In this document: in pieces, positions 1 to 9,957 of the stretch
How the letters are laid out: each line of letters starts with the position of its first letter
How positions within the stretch are numbered: position 1 is the stretch's first letter
From: Flavobacterium piscisymbiosum
Lineage (GTDB): Bacteria > Bacteroidota > Bacteroidia > Flavobacteriales > Flavobacteriaceae
DNA: 64,000 nucleotides
Assembly (NCBI RefSeq): GCF_020905295.1
Contig: NZ_JAJJMM010000001.1
Location: 1,860,001-1,924,000, forward strand
Reading direction: 5' to 3'
Notes under the pieces: model-generated
Seen by the model: only the letters and a program-made list of their open reading frames with translations
The model's database searches: none
Told to the model about the DNA's origin: nothing
Position numbers and translations under genes: made by a program

Positions 1-2266
1 CGCCAAATTAATCAAACGATACGGAGCGGCGGCCATTATCATGGCTTTTGACGAAGTGGGTCAGGCCGATAATTTTGACCGAAGAGTCGAAATCTGTCAG
101 CGTTCGTATGATATTTTGGTTGATAAAGTTGGCTTTCCTCCACAGGATATTATTTTCGATTTGAATATTTTTCCCGTTGCAACCGGAATGGAAGAACATC
201 GCTTAAATGCTTTGGACTTTTTTAGAGGTACAAAATGGGTTAGAGATAACTTGCCGCATGCACATATTAGTGGTGGAGTGAGTAACGTTTCATTCTCTTT
301 TAGAGGAAATGATCACGTTCGTGAAGCGATGCACTCGGTATTTTTATACCATGCAATCAAGAACGGAATGACAATGGGAATCGTGAATCCGGAGATGCTT
401 TCGATTTACGATGATATCCCGAAAGATTTATTAGAACACGTTGAAGACGTAATCTTAAACAGACGAGATGATGCCACAGAACGACTTTTAGATTTTGCTG
501 AGAACGTAAAAGGCGAAGTAAAAAGTGATGAAAAAGCGATTCAGGAATGGCGTTTAGGAACGGTTCAGGAACGTATTACCCATTCATTGGTAAAAGGTGT
601 TGACGCATTTATTGAAGAAGATGTTGAAGAAGCGCGTTTGGCAGCTGTAAAACCTATTGAAGTTATCGAAATCAATTTGATGACGGGAATGAATGTCGTA
701 GGAGATTTATTCGGAAGCGGAAAAATGTTCTTGCCTCAGGTAGTAAAATCGGCACGTGTAATGAAAAAAGCCGTGGCGTATTTGTTACCGTACATTGAAG
801 CCAGCAAACAGGCCGGAGACAAACAAGGGAATGGAAAAATTTTGATGGCAACCGTAAAAGGTGACGTTCACGATATTGGTAAAAACATCGTTTCGGTAGT
901 ATTGGCTTGTAACAACTACGAGATTGTAGATCTTGGTGTTATGGTGCCTCCGGAAAAAATTATTGCTGCTGCGATTGAACATAATGTTGATATTATTGGT
1001 CTAAGCGGACTGATTACGCCTTCGCTTGACGAAATGGTGTATTTGGCAAAAGAATTAGACAAACAAGGAATTAAAATTCCGATTATGATTGGTGGAGCAA
1101 CCACTTCGCGCGCGCATACTGCCGTGAAAATCGCTCCTCAATATAGAGAAACTGTAATTCACGTAAACGATGCTTCGCGTGCCGTTACCGTTGCAGGAAA
1201 CTTATTAGATCATAACCGTAAAATATATGCGAGTGATATTCGCGCAGAATACGATGCGTTTAGAGAAACGTTTTTGAATCGTTCGAGAGATAAAAACTTC
1301 CTGACGATCGAGCAAGCGCGTAAAAACAAATTACAATTGGATTGGGACGAATATACTCCGACTAAACCAAAGTTTATTGGTAAAAAAATCATCGAAGTAG
1401 ATCTTGATGTTTTGGTTCCGTATATCGACTGGACTCCGTTTTTTAGAACTTGGGAATTGTTCGGGAAATATCCGGCGATCTTGACTGATGAGGTTGTTGG
1501 AGAACAGGCAACTTCGGTTTTTGCAGATGCTCAGGAAATGTTGAAAGTAATTTTAGCAGAGAAAAAATTAACCGCTAAAGGAATTTACGGAATTTTTCCT
1601 GCGAACCAAATCGACGACGACGATATCGAATTGCGTGATGAAAACGGAAAAGTTTTGGAGAAATTCTTAACGCTTCGTCAGCAATCACAAAAAACAAAAG
1701 GAGCGCCAAACATCGCTTTATCTGATTTTATCTTACCAAAAGACAGTGGAATTACAGATTATATGGGCGCATTTTGTGTAACAACTGGTTTTGGTGTAGA
1801 CGAATGGGCAGCTGAGTTCGAAAAAGATCTTGACGATTACAATTCGATTATGGTTAAAGCATTAGCAGATCGTTTTGCTGAGGCTTTCGCCGAATATCTG
1901 CACGAAAAAGTACGTCAGGATTTCTGGGGTTATGATGCTGAAGAATCGCTTTCGACAGAAGATTTGATCGAAGAAAATTACAAAGGAATTCGTCCTGCGC
2001 CAGGATATCCTGCTTGTCCGGATCACTTAGAGAAACCAACAATTTGGAAGCTCTTAAATGTTGCCGATGAAATTGGAGTAACCCTGACTGAAAGTATGGC
2101 AATGTGGCCGGCATCTTCTGTTTCTGGATATTACTTTGGAAATCCGAAAAGTAAATATTTCGGACTCGGAAAAATAAAAGAAGATCAGGTGGTAGATTAC
2201 GCCAAACGACGTAACGTACCAACAGATTACGCCATGAAATGGTTAAACCCTAATATAGCAGATTAA
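1..2266 (+). CDS. metH: Methionine synthase MetH, C-terminal portion (cut by window edge)
   Basis: Cobalamin-dependent methionine synthase moves a methyl group from methyl-tetrahydrofolate to homocysteine in the cytoplasm. The reading frame is open to the left edge (codons begin at base 2), so the first in-frame ATG at base 41 is internal. Visible in order: the end of the pterin-binding domain ([16 protein letters not shown]), a B12 cap region, the cobalamin-binding motif DVHDIGK near bases 863-883 whose His is the lower axial ligand of cobalt, and the SAM-dependent reactivation domain with the signature [10 protein letters not shown] near base 2000. The homocysteine-binding module is not visible; in many flavobacteria it is a separate upstream gene. 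metF follows 147 bases downstream and supplies the folate substrate, so the two act in one pathway. Confidence 0.97.
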   Translation, partial: AKLIKRYGAAAIIMAFDEVGQADNFDRRVEICQRSYDILVDKVGFPPQDIIFDLNIFPVATGMEEHRLNALDFFRGTKWVRDNLPHAHISGGVSNVSFSFRGNDHVREAMHSVFLYHAIKNGMTMGIVNPEMLSIYDDIPKDLLEHVEDVILNRRDDATERLLDFAENVKGEVKSDEKAIQEWRLGTVQERITHSLVKGVDAFIEEDVEEARLAAVKPIEVIEINLMTGMNVVGDLFGSGKMFLPQVVKSARVMKKAVAYLLPYIEASKQAGDKQGNGKILMATVKGDVHDIGKNIVSVVLACNNYEIVDLGVMVPPEKIIAAAIEHNVDIIGLSGLITPSLDEMVYLAKELDKQGIKIPIMIGGATTSRAHTAVKIAPQYRETVIHVNDASRAVTVAGNLLDHNRKIYASDIRAEYDAFRETFLNRSRDKNFLTIEQARKNKLQLDWDEYTPTKPKFIGKKIIEVDLDVLVPYIDWTPFFRTWELFGKYPAILTDEVVGEQATSVFADAQEMLKVILAEKKLTAKGIYGIFPANQIDDDDIELRDENGKVLEKFLTLRQQSQKTKGAPNIALSDFILPKDSGITDYMGAFCVTTGFGVDEWAAEFEKDLDDYNSIMVKALADRFAEAFAEYLHEKVRQDFWGYDAEESLSTEDLIEENYKGIRPAPGYPACPDHLEKPTIWKLLNVADEIGVTLTESMAMWPASSVSGYYFGNPKSKYFGLGKIKEDQVVDYAKRRNVPTDYAMKWLNPNIAD

Positions 2267-2413
2267 ATTAATTTTTGATTTTAGAGTTCAGATTTCAGAT
2301 TTTACTCTAAATCATCATTTAAACAAAAAGATATTTGATTATGTTTTTTGATTTCAGATTTTTTACAGAAACTAAAACTCAAAATTCATAACTCATAACT
2401 CATAACTTAAAAA
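2267..2413. repeat. AT-rich short-word intergenic repeat between metH and metF
   Basis: The spacer is made of repeated short words: TTCAGATTT occurs at about 2287 and is echoed at about 2352, and CATAACTCATAACTCATAAC at 2388-2407 is three copies of a 7-base unit. No hairpin terminator is seen, so read-through from metH into metF is possible. Confidence 0.5.
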
Positions 2414-3370
2414 ATGAAAGTAACACAACATATAGAAAACGCCAAAGGAAATACATTATTCTCATTTGAAATTATTCCGCCTCAAAAGGGGAAAAGCATT
2501 CAGGAATTGTACGATAATATCGATCCGTTGATGGAGTTTAAACCGCCGTTTATTGATGTAACGACTTCTCGCGAAGAGTACATTTATATTGATAAAGGCA
2601 ACGGACTTTTAGATAAAAAACTGACTCGTATGCGTCCGGGAACGCTAGGGATTTGCGCTTCTATAAAACATAAATACAATGTAGATACTGTGCCTCATGT
2701 ACTTTGCGGAGGATTTACGAAGGAAGAAACCGAGTATCTTCTGGTAGATTGTAATTATTTAGGAATCGATAATATCATGGCTTTACGTGGTGACGCCATG
2801 AAAGACGAACAATATTTTATCCCTAAAGCAGGAGGAAATAATTATGCAATCGATTTGGTACAACAAATTAATTTATTGAATCAGGGAAAATACCTTCATG
2901 AGGTAATGGATATCGATAACAAAGCCGATTTTTGTATTGGTGTTGCAGGTTATCCGGAGAAACATTTAGAATCTCCTTCGTTACAATCGGACTTAAAAAG
3001 ACTGAAAGAAAAAGTAGATGCCGGAGCTGATTATGTGGTAACACAAATGTTTTTCGACAACTCAAAATATTTCAAATTTGTAGAAAAAGCCAGAGAAATG
3101 GGCATCACAATTCCTATTATTCCGGGAATTAAACCTATTGCGGTTCAAAGACATTTACAGGTTTTACCTCAAATTTTCCGTATCGATTTGCCGGAAGATT
3201 TAATTCATGCCGTAGATCAATGCAAGAATAATGCAGAAATTAGACAAGTAGGTATCGAATGGGCAATTCAACAGTCATTAGAACTAAAAGCTGCCGGAGT
3301 TCCTGTATTGCATTATTATTCAATGGGAAAATCTGAGAATATTCGTCAGATTGCGAGTCATCTTTTTTAA
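2414..3370 (+). CDS. metF: Methylenetetrahydrofolate reductase MetF
   Basis: Reduces 5,10-methylene-THF to 5-methyl-THF, the methyl donor used by MetH, with FAD as cofactor. The 318-residue product has the family's normal length and fold signatures: the N-terminal FEIIPPQKG strand containing the catalytic Glu, VDTVPHVLCGG with the conserved His, the LRGD segment (ALRGDAM) and the DAGADYVVTQMFFD segment that lines the FAD pocket. The ATG start is the first in frame after the spacer. Its position directly after metH suggests co-expression. No anomaly was seen. Confidence 0.96.
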   Translation: MKVTQHIENAKGNTLFSFEIIPPQKGKSIQELYDNIDPLMEFKPPFIDVTTSREEYIYIDKGNGLLDKKLTRMRPGTLGICASIKHKYNVDTVPHVLCGGFTKEETEYLLVDCNYLGIDNIMALRGDAMKDEQYFIPKAGGNNYAIDLVQQINLLNQGKYLHEVMDIDNKADFCIGVAGYPEKHLESPSLQSDLKRLKEKVDAGADYVVTQMFFDNSKYFKFVEKAREMGITIPIIPGIKPIAVQRHLQVLPQIFRIDLPEDLIHAVDQCKNNAEIRQVGIEWAIQQSLELKAAGVPVLHYYSMGKSENIRQIASHLF

Positions 3371-3403
3371 GTTTTTAATGTTTTAGGCATTACACACAGT
3401 GTT

Positions 3404-3504
3404 GTCATTCCGAGGAACGAGGAATCTCCGCAAGAAGCTCGACAAAGATTGTCCGCTTTACTGTGCGGAGTTACTTGCGGAGATTCCTCGTTCCTCGGAA
3501 TGAC
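3404..3504. repeat. Large palindromic repeat (GAGGAACGAG family)
   Basis: Two exact 31-base arms at 3404-3434 and 3474-3504 are reverse complements. Each arm carries GTCATTCCGAGGAACGAG. The 39-base centre contains GACAAAGATTGTCCGC. On either strand the transcript would form a very long hairpin. A related copy is broken by the IS110 element at 46412-46421 / 47622 onward, so this is a dispersed element and not just the metF terminator. Confidence 0.9.
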
Positions 3505-3531
3505 AAAAAAGATGTGAAAGTTATAGTGTGG

Positions 3532-3563
3532 TTGCTTCGTTCCTCCCAGTATTTTTATCTTTG
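3532..3563 (+). promoter_or_regulatory. Predicted flavobacterial promoter of the methyltransferase gene
   Basis: TTG at 3532-3534 and TATCTTTG at 3556-3563 are separated by 21 bases, matching the Bacteroidota housekeeping pattern (TTG, then TAnnTTTG). The predicted start of transcription is about 3570, some 40 bases before the ATG at 3613. Confidence 0.5.
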
Positions 3564-3612
3564 CGGGTAATTGGAATTTGGAATTTTTTAATTGGAATTT
3601 AATTTTAAAGTT

Positions 3613-4266
3613 ATGAAACAAGAAGAATTACAAGCAATAGCTTCTCAGCTTAAACACCCAACTGGAGAAAAAGGAATCGAAATGGGCAATATGATGAATG
3701 AAACGAACATCAACATGACGCGCCATTCGATTCAGAATCTACAGATAGAAGCAGGAAATAAAATTCTGGAATTAGGTCACGGAAACGCAGGACATGTAGA
3801 GTTCATCTTCGAACAAGCTGAAAATATTAAATATTACGGACTTGAAATGTCTGAATTAATGTTTCAGGAAGCGCGCCAGACTAACAGAAATTATGTTTCT
3901 CAAAAACAAGCTTTCTTCTCGATTTATGACGGAAATACAATTCCGTTTGAAGATAATTCATTCAATAAGGTATTTACGGTAAACACGATTTATTTTTGGC
4001 AGGAACCTGAAAAATTGCTTTCTGAAATTTACAGGGTTTTGCAGTCAAAAGGAATTTTATGCATCACTTTTGCGGAAGAGAGTTTTATGAAGCAACTTCC
4101 TTTTACTCAATTCGAATTCGAACTTTATAGCACTGAAAAAGCCGAAAAACTGATAGAAAAATCATCTTTCAAAATCATAAACAAAGAGACTTTAACAGAA
4201 AAGGTAAAAAGTAAAACAGGCGAATTGGTTGACAGGGCTTTTACTACTTTGGTTTTAGAAAAATAA
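3613..4266 (+). CDS. Class I SAM-dependent methyltransferase
   Basis: The 217-residue protein is a Rossmann-type methyltransferase (Methyltransf_11/25 type). Motif I is ILELGHGNAGHV, which binds the SAM methionine end. An acidic residue follows in YYGLEMSE, motif II-like FNKVFTVNTIYFW follows, and a post-motif strand RVLQSKGILCITF completes the core. The substrate cannot be read from the sequence. The open frame extends upstream to a TTG at 3592, but the ATG at 3613 is preferred because it sits a normal distance from a good promoter. It stands alone, separated from metF by the palindromic repeat. Confidence 0.85.
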   Translation: MKQEELQAIASQLKHPTGEKGIEMGNMMNETNINMTRHSIQNLQIEAGNKILELGHGNAGHVEFIFEQAENIKYYGLEMSELMFQEARQTNRNYVSQKQAFFSIYDGNTIPFEDNSFNKVFTVNTIYFWQEPEKLLSEIYRVLQSKGILCITFAEESFMKQLPFTQFEFELYSTEKAEKLIEKSSFKIINKETLTEKVKSKTGELVDRAFTTLVLEK

Positions 4267-4511
4267 TAATGAATGCGAATCAAGAGATTAAAATGTTGGC
4301 TATTGCGTACCTATTGCACGCTAAATCTATTTTTAATTCCTCATTTTTACTAATATTTAGTGCCTAAAGACACATTTTTCGCATGAATTTAAAATCATTT
4401 GAAATCCTTTTAATCAGTGGCATAAAAAAATAATTTCAGTACTCATTTTTTGAGTAATTTAATTGATTTTTATTTCACGTTTCTATTTCCAAATTCTAAT
4501 ACGGCTTAATT

Positions 4512-5735
4512 ATGGAGGTTAAAAAAATCAATTTTCTAAAAAGTTACAGCAGTGTCTTGCTGCTTCTGGGCGGAATCATAATAGGAAGTATTTTCGGATT
4601 AGTTTTTAAAGAGAAAGTTGCCGTTATAAAACCTGTTGGAGATATATTCTTAAACTTGCTTTTTACAGCGATTATTCCGCTTGTTTTTTTTACAATTACT
4701 TCTTCAATTGCCAATTTAGAAAAAACAGAAAAGTTAGGAAAGTTATTTGTTATCATGATAGCAGTGTTTTTAGGGACACTTTTAATTTCGGCTATTGTTA
4801 TGATTATCGCGGTTTATCTTTTTCCCATTCATGAAAATATTATAATTACTAAAGTTCCGTTAGAGAATATCCAATCCGGGAGTGTTGGCGATCAAATAGC
4901 ACAATTACTGACGACCAATGATTTTTACGAATTGTTGTCAAGGAAAAGTATGTTGGCGCTTATTATATTTTCATTTTTAATAGGTTTCGCAACTTTGCAA
5001 TCAGGAGAAAAAGGAAATGCTTTCAAAAGTTTTCTGGATTCTGGAAACGAAGTCATGAAGCAGCTTTTGACTATGATTATGAAATTGGCTCCAATAGGTT
5101 TAGGTGCTTATTTTGCGTATCAGGTTAGTTATTATGGTCCGCAATTATTTGGAGTTTACGCCAAACCATTAGGTGTTTATTACGTAGCTTGTATCTTTTA
5201 CTTTTTTGTCTTTTTTAGTTTATATGCTTTATTGGCCGGAGGCAAAAGAGCTTTTGTCGTTTTTTGGAGTAACAATATTACACCTTCATTAACGGCAATA
5301 GGAACTTGCAGTAGTATTGCGACCATTCCGGCAAATTTAGACGCTGCCGAAAAAATGGGCATTCCAAAACATGTCAGGAATTTAGTTATTCCGTTAGGTG
5401 CACCTTTGCACAAAGACGGTTCGAGTATGTCATCCATTTTAAAAATAACATTTCTTTTTGCCATGTTTGGTAAAGATTTTACTTCACCATCAACCATACT
5501 TTTGGCATTAGGAATTACGATAATTGTTTCGATTGTAGAAGGCGGAATACCGAACGGTGGTTATATAGGAGAAGTTCTGGCTATAACAGTTTATGGATTA
5601 CCAATGGAACAAGCTTTGCCGGTTGCTATGATCTTAGGAACTCTTGTTGACCCAATCGCAACTTTATTAAATGCCAACGGTGATGTAATTTCGTCTATGA
5701 TGGTCTCGCGGTTCTCGGAAAAGACGAAATGGTAA
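4512..5735 (+). CDS. Dicarboxylate/amino acid:cation symporter (DAACS family)
   Basis: The 407-residue membrane protein has the GltP/DctA fold: repeated hydrophobic segments, the serine-rich loop NNITPSLTAIGTCSSIATIPAN near residue 255, and the conserved GxPxGGY-type segment GGIPNGGYIGE. It imports C4-dicarboxylates or acidic amino acids with Na+ or H+. The usual NMDGT cation-coordinating motif is replaced here by HKDGS (about residue 303), which marks a divergent subgroup; the coupling ion is therefore uncertain. The decarboxylase 108 bases downstream on the same strand may act on the imported amino acid. Confidence 0.88.
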   Translation: MEVKKINFLKSYSSVLLLLGGIIIGSIFGLVFKEKVAVIKPVGDIFLNLLFTAIIPLVFFTITSSIANLEKTEKLGKLFVIMIAVFLGTLLISAIVMIIAVYLFPIHENIIITKVPLENIQSGSVGDQIAQLLTTNDFYELLSRKSMLALIIFSFLIGFATLQSGEKGNAFKSFLDSGNEVMKQLLTMIMKLAPIGLGAYFAYQVSYYGPQLFGVYAKPLGVYYVACIFYFFVFFSLYALLAGGKRAFVVFWSNNITPSLTAIGTCSSIATIPANLDAAEKMGIPKHVRNLVIPLGAPLHKDGSSMSSILKITFLFAMFGKDFTSPSTILLALGITIIVSIVEGGIPNGGYIGEVLAITVYGLPMEQALPVAMILGTLVDPIATLLNANGDVISSMMVSRFSEKTKW

Positions 5736-5843
5736 ACGACTAATTATACCCCAACAATAAAAATCAGTATTAATCCGCTTAATCAGTTTAATCTTTGTGC
5801 TATTCTGTAGTAGCACAATTATATAAGCATATAAAGTTATACA

Positions 5844-7253
5844 ATGAATTCAGTACTTCAACACGATCTAAATGATCTCGAAAACATACTTAATCAAGCT
5901 AAAGAACAAGGAATACATTTTTTGAATAACCTTGAGAATATTCCAACTTCAAATAAAAATACAATCGATCCAACCCGAAATTTAAATGAAGTGGGTTTAG
6001 GATCATTAGCAGCTTTAAAAGAATTTAAAGAAAGATTAGCGCCCTTGATGATTGCTTCGCCCGGACCAAGATATTTAGGTTTTGTAACTGGAGGATCAAC
6101 TCCAGCCTCAATTGTTGGAGATTGGTTAGCATCGGTTTATGATCAAAATACGCAAGCGATAAAAGCTCAAGGTGGAGTTTCGGCCTTGATAGAATTTGAA
6201 ACCATCAATTTGTTATTGCAGTTATTAGATTTGCCAAAATCATTTTTAGGAGGTTTTGTAACGGGGGCAACAATGTCCAATTTTACCTGTTTGGGAGTGG
6301 CAAGACAATGGATTGGAGCGCAATCAGGAAAAGACTTTGCAAAGACGGGAATAACTGAAACTATTCATATTCTGACAGCTACGCCACATTCTTCTTCAAT
6401 AAAAACATTATCGATGTTGGGTATTGGAAGCAATAATTACACGACAATTAAAACTATCGAAGGCAATCGCGAAGCCATTGATGTTGATGATTTAGAAAAG
6501 AATATTCAAAATTTAAACGGACAGCCTTTTATTCTGATTTCGAGTGCAGGAACAGTAAATACAGCCGATTTTGATGATTTTGTAGAAATTGCAAAACTGA
6601 AAGAAAAATACAATTTCTGGTGGCATATTGATGCCGCTTTTGGTGGTTTTGCAGCAGTTTCGGAGAAATTCAAACATCTTACAGAAGGATGGGAAGGAGC
6701 AGATAGTATTACCATCGATTGTCATAAATGGCTGAATGTGCCTTATGAAAGTGCTTTTTATTTAATTAAAGAAAAGCATGTAAATCTTCAAACAGAAACT
6801 TTTCAGAATTCGAATGCACCTTATTTAGGAAATCCGTTAGAAAACTTTAATTACCTGAATGTATTACCTGAAAATTCACGTCGTTTACGAGCCTTGCCGG
6901 TTTGGTTTTCATTAATAGCGTACGGAAAAGAAGGTTTTAAGGATATTATAGAAAATAGTACAGCATTGGCATTGCATTTTGCAAACGAACTTATTGAAGA
7001 TGATAATTTTGAACTTTTGGCTCCCATTCGATTAAATAATGTTTGCTTTACTTTAAAAGGAGATCATAATCAGGAAAAAGTGAGTCAGTTTTTGACGCTT
7101 TTGAATGATAAAGGAAAAGCGTTTATGACACCAACTGTATATCAAAACCGAAAAGGAATCAGAGCTTCTTTTGTAAATTGGAGAACATCCGAAACAGATA
7201 TAAAAATAATAATACAAGAGTTGAAAGAAAGTATTTTAGACTTGGAAATATAA
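5844..7253 (+). CDS. PLP-dependent amino acid decarboxylase (group II)
   Basis: A 469-residue cytoplasmic decarboxylase of the glutamate/aromatic-L-amino-acid decarboxylase superfamily (Pyridoxal_deC). Visible: GGSTPASIVGDWLAS in the N-terminal half, the cofactor-stacking region TATPHSSSIKTL, the Asp that pairs with the PLP pyridine nitrogen in HIDAAFGGF, and the Schiff-base lysine K295 in DCHKWLNVPYES. Substrate choice among glutamate, aspartate, diaminobutyrate and aromatic residues cannot be settled. The acidic-substrate symporter just upstream makes an acidic amino acid plausible, which is inference only. A strong terminator follows at 7272. Confidence 0.88.
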   Translation: MNSVLQHDLNDLENILNQAKEQGIHFLNNLENIPTSNKNTIDPTRNLNEVGLGSLAALKEFKERLAPLMIASPGPRYLGFVTGGSTPASIVGDWLASVYDQNTQAIKAQGGVSALIEFETINLLLQLLDLPKSFLGGFVTGATMSNFTCLGVARQWIGAQSGKDFAKTGITETIHILTATPHSSSIKTLSMLGIGSNNYTTIKTIEGNREAIDVDDLEKNIQNLNGQPFILISSAGTVNTADFDDFVEIAKLKEKYNFWWHIDAAFGGFAAVSEKFKHLTEGWEGADSITIDCHKWLNVPYESAFYLIKEKHVNLQTETFQNSNAPYLGNPLENFNYLNVLPENSRRLRALPVWFSLIAYGKEGFKDIIENSTALALHFANELIEDDNFELLAPIRLNNVCFTLKGDHNQEKVSQFLTLLNDKGKAFMTPTVYQNRKGIRASFVNWRTSETDIKIIIQELKESILDLEI

Positions 7254-7271
7254 AGTTTATCCCGATTCGCA

Positions 7272-7307
7272 AAAGCCCGTTTATATTGTAAGCGGGCTTT
7301 TTTTATG
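7272..7307 (+). terminator. Rho-independent terminator after the decarboxylase
   Basis: AAAGCCCG (7272-7279) pairs with CGGGCTTT (7293-7300), followed by a T run. Confidence 0.85.
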
Positions 7308-7503
7308 GTTTTTTTTAAGAATTTTACTAAATTAAGTTTTGTGTTTTAACTTTTAAAATATAAAAATTTAAGCAAATCTTAAGTCAGTCTTAATTATTTA
7401 TTAAGGAATCAGTTATTTTTTTATTGATTTCTCTATTTGAAAGTTAATCATTGAGTTTATTTAGAATAATTAAAAATAAGTTACAAATACTGTTTTTTGA
7501 TGT

Positions 7504-7511
7504 TAATTTTG
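7504..7511 (+). promoter_or_regulatory. Predicted -7 element of the xus-like operon
   Basis: TAATTTTG fits TAnnTTTG and lies 27 bases before the ATG at 7538. No convincing upstream TTG box at the usual spacing was seen, which would fit an activated or iron-regulated promoter but does not prove it. Confidence 0.4.
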
Positions 7512-7537
7512 TGCCAAATTAATTTCAACCTTTAGTA

Positions 7538-9910
7538 ATGCAAATAAGTAAAATATTTTCCTTAGCCTTGATTCTCTTAACTTCAATTCAGGGTTTCTCA
7601 CAAAGCAAAAAAGTAATTTTAAACGGAATCATTTTAGAAAATACTGGTAAACCTGCCGAAGGTGTTTCTGTAGCATTAAAAGGAACAGCTTATTCTACTT
7701 TAACAAATGAAAACGGAGAATATGAGATAGCTGCAGAACCGGGAAATTATGTGTTATCTGTTAGTTCAGTAGGATTTAAATCTAAACAGACCAAAATTAA
7801 TCTGCAATCAGACCAAACAGTACCAAGCATTAGTATCGAAGAGGATATGGCTGCTTTAAACGAAGTTCAGGTTAAAGGGATATCGAAAGTAACTAAAATA
7901 AAAGAATCTGCTTTTCAGGTTAATGCGGTCGATACGAAAGCAATGGCCAATATTACATCCAATTTGAGTCAGGTATTGAACAAAACTACCGGAGTAAAAG
8001 TTAGGGAGCAAGGAGGTATGGGTTCTGATTTTGAGTTTTCTATCAATGGACTTTCTGGTAGCGCCATAAAGTTTTTTATAGATGGTATTCCTTTGGATAT
8101 TATGGGAAGTTCAATGACGTTAAACAATATCCCGGTTAATTTATCTGAAAGAATTGAAGTATATAAAGGTGTAGTACCAGTAAACTTAGGTTCTGATGCT
8201 CTTGGTGGTGCCGTAAATATTATTACGAATCACCAAATATCAGATTATTTGGATATGTCTTATAGTTTCGGGTCCTTTAATACGCATAGTACTTCATTGA
8301 CAGGGCAGGCACGTGATAAAAAATCAGGACTGATTTTTAAAGCTTCGGGTTTTTTAAATTATTCGGACAACGATTATAAAATGAGAGGAGTAGAGGTAAG
8401 GGAAGTGATTGATGCAGATAATGGTCGTTTTGTTAAGGGAGATTTTAGAAGATTCAATGATCAATTTAAGTCTGTAATGGGACAAGCAGAATTAGGTTTT
8501 GTTGATAAATCCTGGGCAGATGTGTTCTTTATTGGAGGAAGTTATTCGGCAACAGAAAAAGGAATACAAACGGGGACTAACCAGAACGTAGTATACGGTC
8601 AGGTGCATAGAGGAGGAGATGCTTATTCATTTTCGTTACGATATTTAAAAAAGAACTTGTTCACAAAAGACCTTGATTTCAGCTTGTTTTCTTCTTATTC
8701 TGATGATCAAAATACTGTTACAGACCTTGCATATAGAAAATATTACTGGGATGGAAAGTATGTGCCGAATCAATTTTCTGAAACAGGTAAGCAAGCAACT
8801 AAATGGAATATTCAGCGTCCAAAATATTTTATCGCATCGAATCTAAGCTACAAAATAAACGATAATAATTCTTTAAGTCTTAACTATACTTTGGACAAGG
8901 TCGATAACAAGACTTATGACAAATTGATTAATGATAAAGATGATAATCCAGGGAAACTTACAAAAAATATCGTAGGATTATCCTATCAACAGAATTTCTT
9001 TGAAGAAAAATTAACCAACACATTTTTCGGAAAGTATTATGGAATGATTTTAGAACAGCCATTTGCTATTACTGATTCCGGAACTGGAGCCGGCGGAACT
9101 ATTAAAGATAACAATGGTTACACCGGATATGGAATTGCATCACGCTATAAAATAACGCCATCGATAGGTATAAAAGCGTCTTATGAAAAAGCATATCGCT
9201 TACAAAGAGTTGATGAAATGTTTGGTAATGGATATTCTGTTGTAGCTAATCCGGATCTTAAACCAGAAAACAGTAACAATTACAACGTAGGAGGATATTG
9301 GAAGAATGAAGCAGAAAATCATCATTTTTTTGTAGAAACGGGTGGCTATTTAAGAAAAGCAAAAGACTTTATTTCTGCAATTGTTTATCAATCTAATACT
9401 CAAATAAGCAAATTTCAAAATACATCAAATATAATTGTTAAAGGTTTAGAGGCAGATATTAAGTATAATTATCAGAATAAAATAAACGCCGGAATAAATT
9501 TTACTTATCAAAAAACACTTGATGATACAAAATATCCTAATGGATCTAATTCAGGAACAATATCAGCGACATACAGGGATGACTTGCCTAATACGCCTTG
9601 GATGTTTGGTAATGCAAATTTAGGATATAGAAAGTCGGACTTCATCAAAAAAGGAAATAATCTACAATTTAATTGGGATTTACAATACACACACTGGTAT
9701 TACCTAACCTGGGCAAAGTATGGAGTAGATAATAGTAAAATTCCTGACCAATACATACAAAATGTATCTGTTTCTTATTCTATGAATGAAGGAAGGTACA
9801 ATGTTTCTCTGGAATGTAACAATTTAACAAACTACTTAGCTTATGATAATTTTAAGCTGCAAAAACAAGGGCGCTCTTTTTCAATTAAATTTCATTATTT
9901 CCTAAAATAA
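7538..9910 (+). CDS. TonB-dependent outer-membrane receptor, XusA-like
   Basis: A 790-residue receptor with signal peptide ending at FSQ (about residue 22), an N-terminal carboxypeptidase-regulatory-like domain (about 27-105, GIILENTGKPAEGVSVALKG), a plug domain (about 115-225, with IDGIPLDIMG and LGGAVNIIT) and a beta-barrel that ends in an aromatic-rich strand (SIKFHYFLK). It probably imports a ferric siderophore or similar chelate, powered by TonB. The inference rests on gene order: TonB receptor, DUF4374 lipoprotein, PepSY membrane protein is the arrangement of the XusABC xenosiderophore system of Bacteroides thetaiotaomicron. The cargo itself cannot be read. Confidence 0.88.
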   Translation: MQISKIFSLALILLTSIQGFSQSKKVILNGIILENTGKPAEGVSVALKGTAYSTLTNENGEYEIAAEPGNYVLSVSSVGFKSKQTKINLQSDQTVPSISIEEDMAALNEVQVKGISKVTKIKESAFQVNAVDTKAMANITSNLSQVLNKTTGVKVREQGGMGSDFEFSINGLSGSAIKFFIDGIPLDIMGSSMTLNNIPVNLSERIEVYKGVVPVNLGSDALGGAVNIITNHQISDYLDMSYSFGSFNTHSTSLTGQARDKKSGLIFKASGFLNYSDNDYKMRGVEVREVIDADNGRFVKGDFRRFNDQFKSVMGQAELGFVDKSWADVFFIGGSYSATEKGIQTGTNQNVVYGQVHRGGDAYSFSLRYLKKNLFTKDLDFSLFSSYSDDQNTVTDLAYRKYYWDGKYVPNQFSETGKQATKWNIQRPKYFIASNLSYKINDNNSLSLNYTLDKVDNKTYDKLINDKDDNPGKLTKNIVGLSYQQNFFEEKLTNTFFGKYYGMILEQPFAITDSGTGAGGTIKDNNGYTGYGIASRYKITPSIGIKASYEKAYRLQRVDEMFGNGYSVVANPDLKPENSNNYNVGGYWKNEAENHHFFVETGGYLRKAKDFISAIVYQSNTQISKFQNTSNIIVKGLEADIKYNYQNKINAGINFTYQKTLDDTKYPNGSNSGTISATYRDDLPNTPWMFGNANLGYRKSDFIKKGNNLQFNWDLQYTHWYYLTWAKYGVDNSKIPDQYIQNVSVSYSMNEGRYNVSLECNNLTNYLAYDNFKLQKQGRSFSIKFHYFLK

Positions 9911-9957
9911 CATTGAACGAAATTATTTTTTAATAACTATATAAAAAACATTTAAAC

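Noticed and set aside
3367..3621. Minus-strand open frame across the palindromic repeat
   Set aside because: The frame is created by the repeat arms (NEESPQ... and GDSSFLGMT are translations of the inverted repeat) and runs through the promoter of the methyltransferase gene.
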